A DNA stretch of 64,000 nt from Paraglaciecola sp. 20A4 (GCF_011378905.1 NZ_WTPY01000006.1:115682-179681); one strand, 5' to 3'; positions 18,383-27,413 are shown, numbered from the stretch's first letter. Made by a program: numbers and translations. The notes: generated by a model from the sequence alone, not told the origin.

Positions 18383-20851
18383 CTAGAAGCGATAGGTCAC
18401 GTCGATACCCACTTGTCGACCACGGCGAGCGGCACTGAAGAACGCTCGTGGTGACCCATTATCGGCCCCGTCCGGTGCGGTATTAAGGGATGAAAAGGTA
18501 AAGTAAGGAATGCCTAACCAACGAGATGTTAAAACAGGGGCATCTTCATCTGTTAAGTTTCTGGCATACAAGCTAACTCGCCAATTTTCCCCGTTTACGC
18601 CCATTCGAGCACCCATGATAATGGCGCTGGGTACGTAGGCCAAATTATGCACTTGCACGTATTTTTTCGATTCATAACTGGCGTCGATATTAAAAAATGC
18701 CTCGAGATCGCCTGTGATAGGGGTGATGTATTCTAAGAATGCACTTGCTTGATGTTTGGAGCTAAGAGGGAACGCATTGCCATCTATTGAGCAACTAGCA
18801 GGTGTCGTGATGCCAAAATCGTCACGGAAATCCGTACCGGTCGTCGTACCAGGGGTTAGTACACCGCCACCACTGGTTAATGACCACTGAAAGTCGTCAC
18901 AGCCTTTGGTGAATTTAGTATCAGCTAGGGCGTAAGTAAAACGACCAGACAAATTATCGGTAAACTGCGCGTTAATATCCACTTCGATACCAAAGACTTC
19001 GCCTTCGCCTTGGTTTGTGGCGACAGAGGTAATATTGCCTGATGGCACATTCAGTGGGGTAGTCAGTTGAATATCACTTACATCGTTGTAGAACATGGAA
19101 AGCGTGGCGTACATATTGTTAAAGGCACTGCTTTTTAAGCCAAGCTCAAAAGTGGTGATTTCTTCTTGCTCGTAGGTGGGTTTGCCCGTGTCGGCGCCGG
19201 CTGAACCATTTATACCACCGGGTTTAACGCCTTGGGCGACGATACCGTAAAATATGGTGTCGCTGTCATAACGGTAATTCACAGTGGCTCTGGGGGTAAA
19301 GTTGTTCCAACTGCCATCTGCGTCAAATGTCATTAGGCCATCTGGGGCAAACTCGGTTACGGTTTTTTCTTCCTCTGCCCAGCGCGCTTCAAATGTGCCG
19401 TCAATTTTGTCACTAAATTGATAATCCACAGACGCATATACGGCCTTGTTCGTTATCGTGCTGTTATCTTGGAAGATACCCACCTTGGCGTCAGCAAAGG
19501 TTAAATCAAAGCTATCTCTGTCTTGGTCATAGTAAAAGGCGCCTGCCATCCATTCTAGTTCACCCTCGGGAGATTGCAGAGTAAATTCAACGGTTTTATC
19601 TTTGGTTTCTTGGCGAGAGGTATTGGCAAAAAAGGCTTCTTGGCCTGGTGCAAAAGTATAATTAACCGATGAATTATCGCCATCAGAGCCGGTGCTTATA
19701 TCATCATCACGATAGCCAAGCGCCAGTGACATGCTGTAGCCTGCATCGGTTTGATAATCAATCGCTAAGCTTGAGATGATTAAATCTCGACCGACGCCGC
19801 CATAGGCGGTGCCATCGGCTGTGTCATATGGGGTGCCAAAAAAGGTCGAGCCAGAAGGTAAGAAACTGTTAACCGGAACGCCTGGCACTTCATTTGGTAT
19901 GCCATCAGCATCTGCTTTATCATTGAGGGCGATAGGTTGGTTTTTAATTTCACCGCAAAAGTATTGAAAGTTATTCGCGGAGCCTGAAGCCGCCCAAGAT
20001 GATAGGGAACGATAGCCCGGTGCGCAGTTGTTCTCACTGGTGGGTGTTAAGAAAAACGGTCGTGTTTCATCTCTGTCTTCTTGGCTTTGAAATCGAAAAC
20101 GCACACCGAGTTTGTCAGAGGGAGCCGCATCTAAAACGATGCTCACCGAACGAGTGTCCTCACCGCCTACAATTTCATCGGTGACGATATTGCGCCAATC
20201 GTCATCCCCGTCGACTTGAAAATCTCGCACGCTCAAACTGGCTGCTAACCAATCATTTAACGGGCCGCTGATATAAGCTGTTGCGGTGCGCTCTGAATCC
20301 TGCGCTAAGTTTAGCTTCACATTGCCGGTAAATTCACCGTGATCGGGGCCTTTGGTAATAAAGTTGATTGCCCCTGAATAAGAGTTTCGCCCGTACAACG
20401 CACTTTGTGGGCCTTTCACCACTTCAACTCGAGCAATGTCAGACATGTCTAAGCTTTGCACGTCGCCAGAGTAGTAGTTACCGTCAATAAAGTAAGCTGC
20501 GCCTGATTCAACGCCGAACTGTATGCCGGCAAGTACATTACCCATACCGCGAATAACAGGGCGCTCAGTAGCACGGCCAAAAGCTTTAGAGAAACTTAGA
20601 CCCGATGAAAAGCGGGCAATATCATCGATACTTTGAAAGCCTTGTTGCTCAATCATGGTGTCAGAAAAGGCTGAAACTGCCACAGGAATGCGGTTCAATG
20701 ACTCCACTTTTTTACGGGAGGTCACTTCAATTATCTCTAGTGACTCTTCAGCGGCTGAATTCGCTGGAACTTCTTGTGCGATGGTCATCAATGGTTGGGT
20801 TATTAAAATTGACGCTATCGCCAGAGAGAGCTTTTTTGTAGTGAATATCAT
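18383..20851 (-). CDS. TonB-dependent outer-membrane receptor 2
   Basis: The 822-residue receptor begins at the ATG ending at 20851, preceded by AGGAAT; an upstream extension is rejected because the signal peptide (MIFTTKKLSLAIASILI to TIAQ) starts here. IEVTSR, the plug motif SLNRIPVAVSAFSD and VEVVKGPQSALYGRNSYSGA mirror receptor 1, and the barrel ends in IDVTYRF. It would import an unknown ligand through TonB. The FNR-type box at 20941-20954 and the operator-like motif at 20875-20890 lie in its promoter. The adjacent minus-strand genes are exported VOC proteins and a Crp/Fnr regulator. Confidence 0.93.
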   Translation of the reverse strand: MIFTTKKLSLAIASILITQPLMTIAQEVPANSAAEESLEIIEVTSRKKVESLNRIPVAVSAFSDTMIEQQGFQSIDDIARFSSGLSFSKAFGRATERPVIRGMGNVLAGIQFGVESGAAYFIDGNYYSGDVQSLDMSDIARVEVVKGPQSALYGRNSYSGAINFITKGPDHGEFTGNVKLNLAQDSERTATAYISGPLNDWLAASLSVRDFQVDGDDDWRNIVTDEIVGGEDTRSVSIVLDAAPSDKLGVRFRFQSQEDRDETRPFFLTPTSENNCAPGYRSLSSWAASGSANNFQYFCGEIKNQPIALNDKADADGIPNEVPGVPVNSFLPSGSTFFGTPYDTADGTAYGGVGRDLIISSLAIDYQTDAGYSMSLALGYRDDDISTGSDGDNSSVNYTFAPGQEAFFANTSRQETKDKTVEFTLQSPEGELEWMAGAFYYDQDRDSFDLTFADAKVGIFQDNSTITNKAVYASVDYQFSDKIDGTFEARWAEEEKTVTEFAPDGLMTFDADGSWNNFTPRATVNYRYDSDTIFYGIVAQGVKPGGINGSAGADTGKPTYEQEEITTFELGLKSSAFNNMYATLSMFYNDVSDIQLTTPLNVPSGNITSVATNQGEGEVFGIEVDINAQFTDNLSGRFTYALADTKFTKGCDDFQWSLTSGGGVLTPGTTTGTDFRDDFGITTPASCSIDGNAFPLSSKHQASAFLEYITPITGDLEAFFNIDASYESKKYVQVHNLAYVPSAIIMGARMGVNGENWRVSLYARNLTDEDAPVLTSRWLGIPYFTFSSLNTAPDGADNGSPRAFFSAARRGRQVGIDVTYRF

Positions 20852-20874
20852 TGGTATTCCTGTGTGTGTAGTGG

Positions 20875-20890
20875 ATAGGTACAGACAAAT
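20875..20890. promoter_or_regulatory. third copy of the ATTTGTC-type operator motif
   Basis: Read on the minus strand this is ATTTGTCTGTACCTAT, matching 13 of 16 positions of the motif at 24674-24689. The left half is nearly intact and the right half degenerate. It lies 24 bp before the start codon of TonB receptor 2. Confidence 0.45.
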
Positions 20891-20940
20891 TATTATTTTT
20901 ATCGCCAACGACAATCTAGCATTGCTTACCCAGCACAGGT

Positions 20941-20954
20941 TTGACAAAAATCAA
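20941..20954. promoter_or_regulatory. FNR-type box upstream of TonB receptor 2
   Basis: TTGAC-AAAA-ATCAA fits the FNR consensus and is identical in half-sites to one of the boxes before TonB receptor 1. Its centre is about 97 bp before the start codon. Confidence 0.7.
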
Positions 20955-20973
20955 CAAAGCTAATCAATTCACA

Positions 20974-20991
20974 CTACTGGTTGTGCAGTAG
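20974..20991. promoter_or_regulatory. short palindrome CTACTG-N6-CAGTAG
   Basis: A perfect 6-6-6 inverted repeat upstream of the FNR-type box of TonB receptor 2. It could be another operator half-site pair. Chance occurrence cannot be excluded. Confidence 0.3.
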
Positions 20992-21024
20992 GTAACTCAC
21001 AGTGATTATTGATGTTTAATATGT

Positions 21025-21062
21025 AAAAAGCACCTAAATAACAATAAGTTATTAGGTGCTTT
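21025..21062. terminator. terminator downstream of exported VOC gene
   Basis: AAAAGCACCTAAATAAC pairs with GTTATTAGGTGCTTT around AATAA, with one bulged base. On the minus strand it ends in a run of T and follows the stop of the VOC gene at 21112. Confidence 0.8.
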
Positions 21063-21111
21063 GAAAAACAAAAACATATAAGTTTTGTCATCTTTTGTGG
21101 CTTGTCGCCTT

Positions 21112-21678
21112 CTAATCGCTCGCCTTAGCAGGCGCATCTAGTAATTGGTTTACTTCCAACCAATAACCATCAGGATCACGGATCATCGATACCATTACGG
21201 CTATTTTACCGCCATCGGCCCGAGGATATTCAACATGATGGGGGGCTTCTATCACCGCAACCTTTGGGGATTTCTCAACGCTTTTCCAGCGGGTGTCTAA
21301 ATCTGACACGTTCATTACCATGATGGGATCGCCAGGAACCGGCTCATCGAATTTTTCTTGGCGCTGGGGTTTCTCAGGGTAAATGTATTGCAGCAAACCT
21401 AAAGCGCCGATAAAGGTGTCGTTAGCTTGCAGCAACACTAAACGGCGTTTACGTGTTTCGCCATTTTCCATGGGGCTGTTGATCATCTGATCGTAAATAA
21501 CGTTTAGACCGAGTGCGTCACGGTATAGCTTTAAAGATGTATCAATGTCATTGACAAGAAAGGTCGTGCGGCGAATATCGACAGAGATACGCTCTTCGTC
21601 ACTAACAGGCGCAGCAATGCTTTGAATACAGGGCAGTGCACACAGCATGACTGCGAATAAAGATGATCTGATTTTCAT
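21112..21678 (-). CDS. exported single-module VOC (glyoxalase-fold) protein
   Basis: The 188-residue protein has a signal peptide (MKIRSSLFAVMLCALPC to SIAAP) and a glyoxalase/bleomycin-resistance module: RRTTFLVNDIDTSLKLYRDALGL at the front and VSMIRDPDGYWLEVNQL with the metal-ligand Glu at the end. VOC proteins use a paired beta-alpha-beta-beta-beta fold for metal-dependent chemistry or ligand binding, usually in the cytoplasm, so the signal peptide is unusual. A perfect FNR-type box lies 124 bp upstream. It is one of four exported VOC proteins in 5 kb. Confidence 0.88.
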   Translation of the reverse strand: MKIRSSLFAVMLCALPCIQSIAAPVSDEERISVDIRRTTFLVNDIDTSLKLYRDALGLNVIYDQMINSPMENGETRKRRLVLLQANDTFIGALGLLQYIYPEKPQRQEKFDEPVPGDPIMVMNVSDLDTRWKSVEKSPKVAVIEAPHHVEYPRADGGKIAVMVSMIRDPDGYWLEVNQLLDAPAKASD

Positions 21679-21801
21679 ATTGGGTCTTCCATTATTGTTG
21701 TTACTGACGTTGATATTGCTCGTTTAATTTATGCTGATATTATTGATGAATACTTAGTTGATAAAGAAACAACAATATCTACGCCATCTAAAAATGGCGC
21801 A

Positions 21802-21815
21802 TTGATAATGATCAA
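21802..21815. promoter_or_regulatory. perfect FNR consensus box upstream of VOC gene
   Basis: TTGAT-AATG-ATCAA matches the FNR consensus exactly. It lies between the Crp/Fnr regulator gene and the VOC gene at 21112-21678, so the regulator could control its neighbour directly. Confidence 0.75.
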
Positions 21816-21845
21816 GTGTGCTGCTTTGTACTGCTGATGGACAAA

Positions 21846-22544
21846 TTAATCAGCGTAAGAAATAAGCTTTTCGCTATCCGTAACAGTGATTTGGTAGTTG
21901 CTTTCGATGGAGATTAATCCGTCTTTCTTCAATTTACTAAAGCCACGGCTGGCCGTTTCTAAACTCATACCTAAATAATCAGCGATGTCTTGTCTGCTCA
22001 TGGGTAAAAAGAACCGATGGGTGCCACGTCCTAATCTGTGCTCCATATCTAATAAGAAGTGGGCTAAACGTTGGTGAGCGGATTTCTGTCCCATAATAAA
22101 TAATTGGTCGAGGATCAATGACAGGATGTGGCCAGTCATATCGTGATAACGCTTTGCTACCGATGGATATTTATCGAAAATGTCTTGCATTAATTTACGA
22201 CTAATACGAATAACCACACAGTTGGTTAATGCTTTGGCACTAAAGCTATAACTGACGTTTTCAGATAATCCCGCTAGATTACCGGTAAACAAAAATGCAA
22301 AAACTTGCCGTGAGCCAGAGGCGGTAGACCTTTCAAGCATTAAAGAGCCGGATTCTGGGATATACACATATTCCGGCGCATCTTTCTCTTTAAATACGTA
22401 CTCTCCTTGAGCGAAAGAGACTTCTTCAGCGTCTTTGGCTAACTCTTCGATAAAAGCATTTGCGCCTTCAACTTCTTTAAAGTGGCTTCCGAAGCATGAG
22501 CTAAGGGAGGTCTTGATTACTACTTTGTTGATATCGAGTGACAT
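21846..22544 (-). CDS. Crp/Fnr-family regulator with FNR-like DNA recognition
   Basis: The 232-residue protein has an N-terminal cyclic-nucleotide-binding-type beta-roll (residues about 40-125), a dimer helix and a C-terminal helix-turn-helix: MSRQDIADYLGMSLETASRGFSKL. The recognition helix keeps E196, S199 and R200, the residues with which FNR reads TTGAT. Of the four FNR iron-sulfur cysteines only two plausible equivalents exist (C17 and C109), so a standard oxygen-sensing 4Fe-4S cluster is unlikely. It is the third gene of a VOC operon, and FNR-type boxes occur at three nearby promoters. Confidence 0.88.
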   Translation of the reverse strand: MSLDINKVVIKTSLSSCFGSHFKEVEGANAFIEELAKDAEEVSFAQGEYVFKEKDAPEYVYIPESGSLMLERSTASGSRQVFAFLFTGNLAGLSENVSYSFSAKALTNCVVIRISRKLMQDIFDKYPSVAKRYHDMTGHILSLILDQLFIMGQKSAHQRLAHFLLDMEHRLGRGTHRFFLPMSRQDIADYLGMSLETASRGFSKLKKDGLISIESNYQITVTDSEKLISYAD

Positions 22545-22569
22545 GAATTCAGCCTATTTTATTATTATG

Positions 22570-23574
22570 TTAATGCGCCTGATAAAATTCGATCCATGTT
22601 TGGTCTGGCGTTCTAATTGCCAACATATCCACTTGTCCGTATGGCGGTAAATCTAAGCTTGCCTGAGATACTATTTTTACCTCGCTTGCTAGCAGATGTG
22701 TTCTCAGTGCAGGTAAATTGTCTACTGGAAAGCGCAGGGTGACAATGCCTAAATTCGGTGGTGATGCCAAGGCGCTAACATTTTTACCCTTGGCGCCATG
22801 AAATTGTAATAGCTCTATTGAGCCTTCGTTGATTTTTTGCGGATGCAAAATATACACCGAACGCGGAATTTCTGTGGTTAGGTTATACGGTAAACCCAGC
22901 ACATTTGGGCCCGTTTCTTTGCTTGCGCCTTTATGCTCCAAGTAAACTTGAAAGCCCAAAACGTCGCGATAAAAGGCTAACGAGGTGTCGATATTGCTCA
23001 CTACTTGTGTTGAGTTAAACACGCGGCTCATCTGTTTAACGTTTGGCCAGCCTTCTAGGGTGGGTTTTATGCGTTCAATCATTGCAAAACTGATTCCATC
23101 GAACCCTGTGGTTATCCACTCGGTCACTTCGTAGGGACCGAATGTAAATGATACCGGATCACTCGTGCCACGCCAGCCTGCACGCTGTAATTGAGCTCGT
23201 TTTTGTACCATGTCGGCAACGCGTACATTAACGTCGAATATACCGCCTACATCCCATGATTGCGTGTTAGCTCGAATGATTTTCTGCGCAACATTGTCAA
23301 TTTGAATCAGGCGCACGTAGCCCCGCTTCTCACCTTTATTCGCTAGTAACACTTGTTTAACGTTAGCCGTTTTAGGCAGTTGCCAAAGCGACTTTAATTG
23401 TGGGTCGACATCCGCCGTCGAACGTACTTCCCAACCAGCATGCTGTTGATAAAATTGGCTAGTCTTATCAATGTCAGAAACAATAAAAACCGCTTCAGTA
23501 AAACCTTTTAAGGTAAAGTCTTGGGCTTGACCGAGAGGGCTTAATAACAATAGTAAAGCAAATAGGGCTCGCAT
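22570..23574 (-). CDS. exported two-module VOC protein
   Basis: The 334-residue protein has a short signal peptide (MRALFALLLLLSPLGQA) and two glyoxalase-fold modules. The first begins FTEAVFIVSDIDKTSQFYQQHAGWE and the second STQVVSNIDTSLAFYRDVLGFQVYLEH, ending RTPDQTWIEFYQAH with a Glu at the usual metal position. The start overlaps the stop of the upstream VOC gene as TAATG, indicating translational coupling. The Crp/Fnr gene follows 25 bp downstream. The function is unknown; the family includes dioxygenases, isomerases and binding proteins. Confidence 0.87.
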   Translation of the reverse strand: MRALFALLLLLSPLGQAQDFTLKGFTEAVFIVSDIDKTSQFYQQHAGWEVRSTADVDPQLKSLWQLPKTANVKQVLLANKGEKRGYVRLIQIDNVAQKIIRANTQSWDVGGIFDVNVRVADMVQKRAQLQRAGWRGTSDPVSFTFGPYEVTEWITTGFDGISFAMIERIKPTLEGWPNVKQMSRVFNSTQVVSNIDTSLAFYRDVLGFQVYLEHKGASKETGPNVLGLPYNLTTEIPRSVYILHPQKINEGSIELLQFHGAKGKNVSALASPPNLGIVTLRFPVDNLPALRTHLLASEVKIVSQASLDLPPYGQVDMLAIRTPDQTWIEFYQAH

Positions 23575-24668
23575 TATCTTTGTTCCTCGAACACTTCAAT
23601 TAAAAAGCCATTGGGTGCGCGCAGCGTAGCGACCATTGATTTGCCCACGAGCGGATCGTTGACCTGTTTAGGCTTGCTGACAATCGTTGCGCCGTGTACT
23701 TTGGCATTGTCCATTACCTGTTGCATCGAGCGTACAGGGAAGCTCCACATTCCTAAGCCGATATTCGGTAAGCTAGGCGCATTTTTGGGTTTGATCGGTT
23801 CAACGTTGTGAAAATCAACAAACAGCATATGACCGGTTGTGGCTCCCTTGCTGTATACGATAGCAAACCTAAACTCTGTGCCATTTGGCAGATTCATCGC
23901 GCCTTTATCGCCAGCGGATTTAAATACTCTGTCTGAGCGAATTTCCAGGCCAAGCACATCGGTATAAAAGGTAAGCTGTGATTCTGAATCCGTGATCACC
24001 TGTGCTGAATATGCTGGCCCACCTTTACCGTTTGCATCTATTGGGCCCAATTGCGCCATGCCATTGCCGCGGGTGATAGCGACCCCGTGATTAAAATCCG
24101 GTGCATTAAAAATGGTTTCGTCGATTTGATACGTGCTGCCGTCGGCGCGAGGGATGGGGTAACTTTCAAGGACATTGAGTGCACCGAAACCCAAAGTACG
24201 AATGTGTTTATCCAGCGTGCTGGTATCCGTGTTCGGAAAGCCTAATGAGAATGGCCCTAGCTCTCGTGAATTCCAACTATCGTGAATGGTTGGCATGGGT
24301 TTGCTTAGTACGAGAAGGCGAATCTGTATGGCGCTTTCTATCCCTTTTCGGTATAGGCGATAGGTTTGCCAACTTAGGTCGTCTGGCATTTGCCATAGTG
24401 CACGGTGTGTTTTTTCCAGTTCAGGGCTGATGTTTAACGGCCCTTCAACCTGCATGCCCATACCGTCCCGATAAAACAACAAGCTTTGTTCCAAAGATAC
24501 CGTGGCAATGGTCACTGTATGCAGCGGCATAGCAAGAGCGTCTCGCACACTACTTTTGGGGGCTAACGCATCATTAGAGTCAGCGTAGGCATGTTTCGCT
24601 AACGTTATATTCGCTAAAAGTGCGCCCATGATTAAAATCAAAAATCGCTTATTCAATTTCAAACTCAT
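23574..24668 (-). CDS. exported two-module VOC protein, first gene of the minus-strand operon
   Basis: The 364-residue protein has a signal peptide (hydrophobic stretch in FLILIMGALLANITLA, cut near AYA) and two VOC modules. Module one starts PLHTVTIATVSLEQSLLFYRD and module two starts SAQVITDSESQLTFYTDVLGLEI, ending LRAPNGFLIEVFEEQ. It shares a 68-bp divergent promoter, with an operator-like palindrome, with the VOC gene at 24737. It is translationally coupled to the next VOC gene. Confidence 0.87.
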   Translation of the reverse strand: MSLKLNKRFLILIMGALLANITLAKHAYADSNDALAPKSSVRDALAMPLHTVTIATVSLEQSLLFYRDGMGMQVEGPLNISPELEKTHRALWQMPDDLSWQTYRLYRKGIESAIQIRLLVLSKPMPTIHDSWNSRELGPFSLGFPNTDTSTLDKHIRTLGFGALNVLESYPIPRADGSTYQIDETIFNAPDFNHGVAITRGNGMAQLGPIDANGKGGPAYSAQVITDSESQLTFYTDVLGLEIRSDRVFKSAGDKGAMNLPNGTEFRFAIVYSKGATTGHMLFVDFHNVEPIKPKNAPSLPNIGLGMWSFPVRSMQQVMDNAKVHGATIVSKPKQVNDPLVGKSMVATLRAPNGFLIEVFEEQR

Positions 24669-24673
24669 TAAAA

Positions 24674-24689
24674 ATTTGTCCGTACAAAT
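24674..24689. promoter_or_regulatory. palindromic operator in the divergent VOC promoter
   Basis: ATTTGTCCGTACAAAT is palindromic except at the centre and stands immediately upstream of the minus-strand VOC start and 48 bp before the plus-strand VOC start. A 15-of-16 match lies before TonB receptor 1 (4583-4598). Confidence 0.65.
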
Positions 24690-24736
24690 GTTAGGGTCAC
24701 CAAATCATATACAAGTACTGAAAAAAAGGTAACTAA

Positions 24737-25867
24737 ATGAAGGTATTCTCTAAATTGTGGATATTGGGCGCTTTATTGGGCATATGTGGCGTTGCTAATA
24801 CAGCAGAAAAACCGTTGCCAGATACGGGTGTCAGTGGTGTTTACGAAGTGATGATAGGCACTGATGATAGTGAAAAACTGCTCAAATATTTGGCTGAATT
24901 CGGCTTTCAGCAAATTGACAAAGGTCAATTAGGTCAAGATAAAGCACGTTCGCTTTACGGAGTGGACAGCGCGCTGACGTCTTATCGCTTACAAAATGGT
25001 GACACTGACAGTCATGGCCTTATACGTGTACTTGAATGGCAATCACTATTAGGAGACGGAGTCGGCTACGCTCAACCAGAAACGGTTGGTCAACGCATGA
25101 TGGTCATGCGTACAAATGATGTGCACCGTATCCATGATGTATTTGCTGATGCACGCAAGGCAGGGCAAAAATGGTTGCCGACTAAACCTGTATATGCCGA
25201 TTTATATGGGATGACAAAAGGGAAACCTGATGTACTTAAGCGCCGCACCGGCGTGCGGGAAATGGCGGTATACGGTGACTTATTTAACTTGGTCTTGTTT
25301 CAACGTTACGGCTACGTCATCAAAGGGTATGGCTCGATAACGGCTCAAAGCCCACTGAAAACCAGCGAAATTACCCATAATGATTTTATATTAGCTGGCA
25401 GTACTAAAGAAGATATGAACAGACAGACCGATTACTATCGTGATGTATTTGGACTAAAGCCTGAAGGGCCCGTGGTGCTCGATGGTGACTGGCAAGATGG
25501 ACCAAAAGTAGTGTTTAATATGGCTGATGGCAGCAGCCATTATTATCGCGGGTTTGTCAGCCCAAATAACATTTCTGGTAAGCTGAAGTTTTTTGTTAAC
25601 CCTGACGCGCGCCCTGACCGAAGCGCATTGCAAAAGCCAGGATATGCTGGGATTACCTTGCACTCTTTATATGCAGTTGATCCTAAGTTGATAAAGCGAT
25701 TAGCTGACGAGCAAGGTATTACGTCCTCAGCAATGCAAAACAATGAATTTGGTGAATCAAGCTTTGTGCTGCGCGGGCCTGATGGTTCAAGCTGGCAGAT
25801 ACTGCCAAAACCAACCTTAGTAACGCCACCCGTTACCGAGCTTAAGTTCGAGACGACTATTCATTAA
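24737..25867 (+). CDS. exported two-module VOC-like protein
   Basis: The 376-residue protein has a signal peptide (KLWILGALLGICGVANTA) and a more divergent pair of glyoxalase-type modules: SGVYEVMIGTDDSEKLLKYLAEFG at the front and ILAGSTKEDMNRQTDYYRDVFGL in the second half, ending SFVLRGPDGSSWQIL. It faces the three-gene minus-strand cluster across a short shared promoter and probably belongs to the same regulon. AGGT precedes the ATG. Confidence 0.85.
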   Translation: MKVFSKLWILGALLGICGVANTAEKPLPDTGVSGVYEVMIGTDDSEKLLKYLAEFGFQQIDKGQLGQDKARSLYGVDSALTSYRLQNGDTDSHGLIRVLEWQSLLGDGVGYAQPETVGQRMMVMRTNDVHRIHDVFADARKAGQKWLPTKPVYADLYGMTKGKPDVLKRRTGVREMAVYGDLFNLVLFQRYGYVIKGYGSITAQSPLKTSEITHNDFILAGSTKEDMNRQTDYYRDVFGLKPEGPVVLDGDWQDGPKVVFNMADGSSHYYRGFVSPNNISGKLKFFVNPDARPDRSALQKPGYAGITLHSLYAVDPKLIKRLADEQGITSSAMQNNEFGESSFVLRGPDGSSWQILPKPTLVTPPVTELKFETTIH

Positions 25868-25964
25868 GTCCTTTTAAATTTTCGCTGAATGGTTAATTAT
25901 TTGCTGGAGTTGGTATTAGTGAACAGACCGAATATTTCATTTCGAAGGTAAGGAGCGCAAAGGG

Positions 25965-26429
25965 ATGCAGATAGCCGTGGACACATTAAGCTGCGATGGG
26001 GTGCGAGGTTTGCTAGAAGAGCACTTAGCAGATATGTACGCCACATCGCCACCCGAAAGCGTACATGCGTTAGATATGCAGGCGCTTAAACACGAATCGA
26101 TTACGTTTTGGTCAGCTCGCGAAAACAACAGAGTATTAGGCTGCGTGGCATTGAAACGGTTATCAGATAGTCACGGCGAAATTAAATCTATGCGCAGTGC
26201 ACCTAATGCACGCCATCGCGGTGTGGCTAGTGCTTTGTTACAGCATTTATTGATTCAAGCTAATCAAAAAGGGCTGCGCCGCCTAAGTCTAGAAACGGGC
26301 ACTATGGATTACTTTGAACCCGCTAAAAACTTATATCGTAAGTTTGGTTTTGTAGAGTGTAGTCCGTTTGCAGATTACTCCCCAGATCCAAATAGTTGCT
26401 TTATGACATTGTTATTAAAGGATAAGTAA
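25965..26429 (+). CDS. GNAT family N-acetyltransferase
   Basis: The 154-residue protein has the GNAT core with MRSAPNARHRGVASALLQHLL, the acetyl-CoA pyrophosphate loop (RHRGVAS), preceded by RVLGCVALKRL and followed by LSLETG and FYRKFGFVEC-like NLYRKFGFVEC. It would transfer an acetyl group to a small amine or amino acid. AAGGAG lies upstream of the ATG. It is transcribed away from the VOC gene and faces the TIM-barrel gene. Confidence 0.88.
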   Translation: MQIAVDTLSCDGVRGLLEEHLADMYATSPPESVHALDMQALKHESITFWSARENNRVLGCVALKRLSDSHGEIKSMRSAPNARHRGVASALLQHLLIQANQKGLRRLSLETGTMDYFEPAKNLYRKFGFVECSPFADYSPDPNSCFMTLLLKDK

Positions 26430-26434
26430 GTATG

Positions 26435-26467
26435 AAAAAGGGCACAAAGCGAGTGGGCTCTGTGACC
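26435..26467 (-). terminator. possible terminator of TIM-barrel gene
   Basis: On the minus strand GGTCACA and TGTGCCC form an imperfect stem (one mismatch) around a 14-nt loop, followed by five T residues. It lies between the convergent GNAT and TIM-barrel genes. Confidence 0.35.
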
Positions 26468-26510
26468 TTATTACTTGAAATACTCGGTTCAGATATATAA
26501 CGTTTAAAGG

Positions 26511-27413
26511 CTAGGCCAGTAAGTGAGAGACGGCTTTATAACCTTGTTGAATGGTTTGTAATTTATCGTCTGTTTTATCTCTTTCTACAAATCTATGCTC
26601 TACCCCTGATAGCGCGGATTGAGCAAATATAGGCGCAAAATCAATGGTGCCGGTGCCTACATCGGCAAAGTTACCTGCTTCGTCCATATCTTTAACGTGC
26701 CATAACTTAAAGCGGCCAGGGTGTTTTTTAAAATAGGCAAGGGGATCTTGTTTTGCTTTAACCATCCAGAATAGGTCCATTTCCATGGCCATGATTTCTT
26801 TGTCAGTTTCATTTAGCAGAACATCGTAGGGTAGCTGCCCATCGCGCATTTCGAATTCAAATGCATGGTTATGGTAAGCCAGTTTTAGTCCGGCTTTATT
26901 ACATGCTTCGCCTATACCATTGCACCGTTCAGCCAACTTTTTATAGACATCTATGCCAGTGCCTCGTTGCTCTTCAGTCAAATAGGGAATAACGATGTAC
27001 TTATGGCCTACCTCTAAAGCGTGGTCAATCACGCCGTTTACTCCGCTATCAAAGTTAGTTAGTCCAATGTGTGCCGAGGGGGCGGTTAAACCTTCGTTGT
27101 GTAATATTGTTTTTATTTCACTCGGTTTATGATCAAAGTAACCAGCGAACTCCAATTCCTTGTAGCCCACTGCTGCAACTAACTTTAAGGTCGCAGGTAC
27201 ACTAACAGCCATCATATCTCGAAGGGTATATAGCTGTAGTCCCACGGCTTGATTTTTTGTCATCATGTTTGCAGCAAACGCTAATGAGCCCGGCATAACT
27301 GCAAGACCCATAGCGGCGGCGCTTAGTTTGACAAAGCGTCGTCGGCTAGTTTGGTACACTAAGTGGGTACTCGTGCTTAGCGCAGCGGATGCACTATGGG
27401 TAAAGTTTTTCAT
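26511..27413 (-). CDS. Tat-exported sugar phosphate isomerase/epimerase-like TIM barrel
   Basis: The 300-residue protein carries a twin-arginine signal (SRRRFVKLSAAAMGLAV, residues 23-39) and an xylose-isomerase-like TIM barrel: VGLQLYTLRD, GYKELEFAGYF, AYHNHAFEFE, MEMDLFWMVKA, WHVKDMDEAG. Conserved His, Glu and Asp residues at barrel strand ends fit a divalent metal site. Family members act as keto-sugar epimerases or isomerases. GGAG precedes the ATG by 7 nt. It lies just downstream of the LacI gene and close to the sugar operon that starts at 28786. Confidence 0.87.
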   Translation of the reverse strand: MKNFTHSASAALSTSTHLVYQTSRRRFVKLSAAAMGLAVMPGSLAFAANMMTKNQAVGLQLYTLRDMMAVSVPATLKLVAAVGYKELEFAGYFDHKPSEIKTILHNEGLTAPSAHIGLTNFDSGVNGVIDHALEVGHKYIVIPYLTEEQRGTGIDVYKKLAERCNGIGEACNKAGLKLAYHNHAFEFEMRDGQLPYDVLLNETDKEIMAMEMDLFWMVKAKQDPLAYFKKHPGRFKLWHVKDMDEAGNFADVGTGTIDFAPIFAQSALSGVEHRFVERDKTDDKLQTIQQGYKAVSHLLA

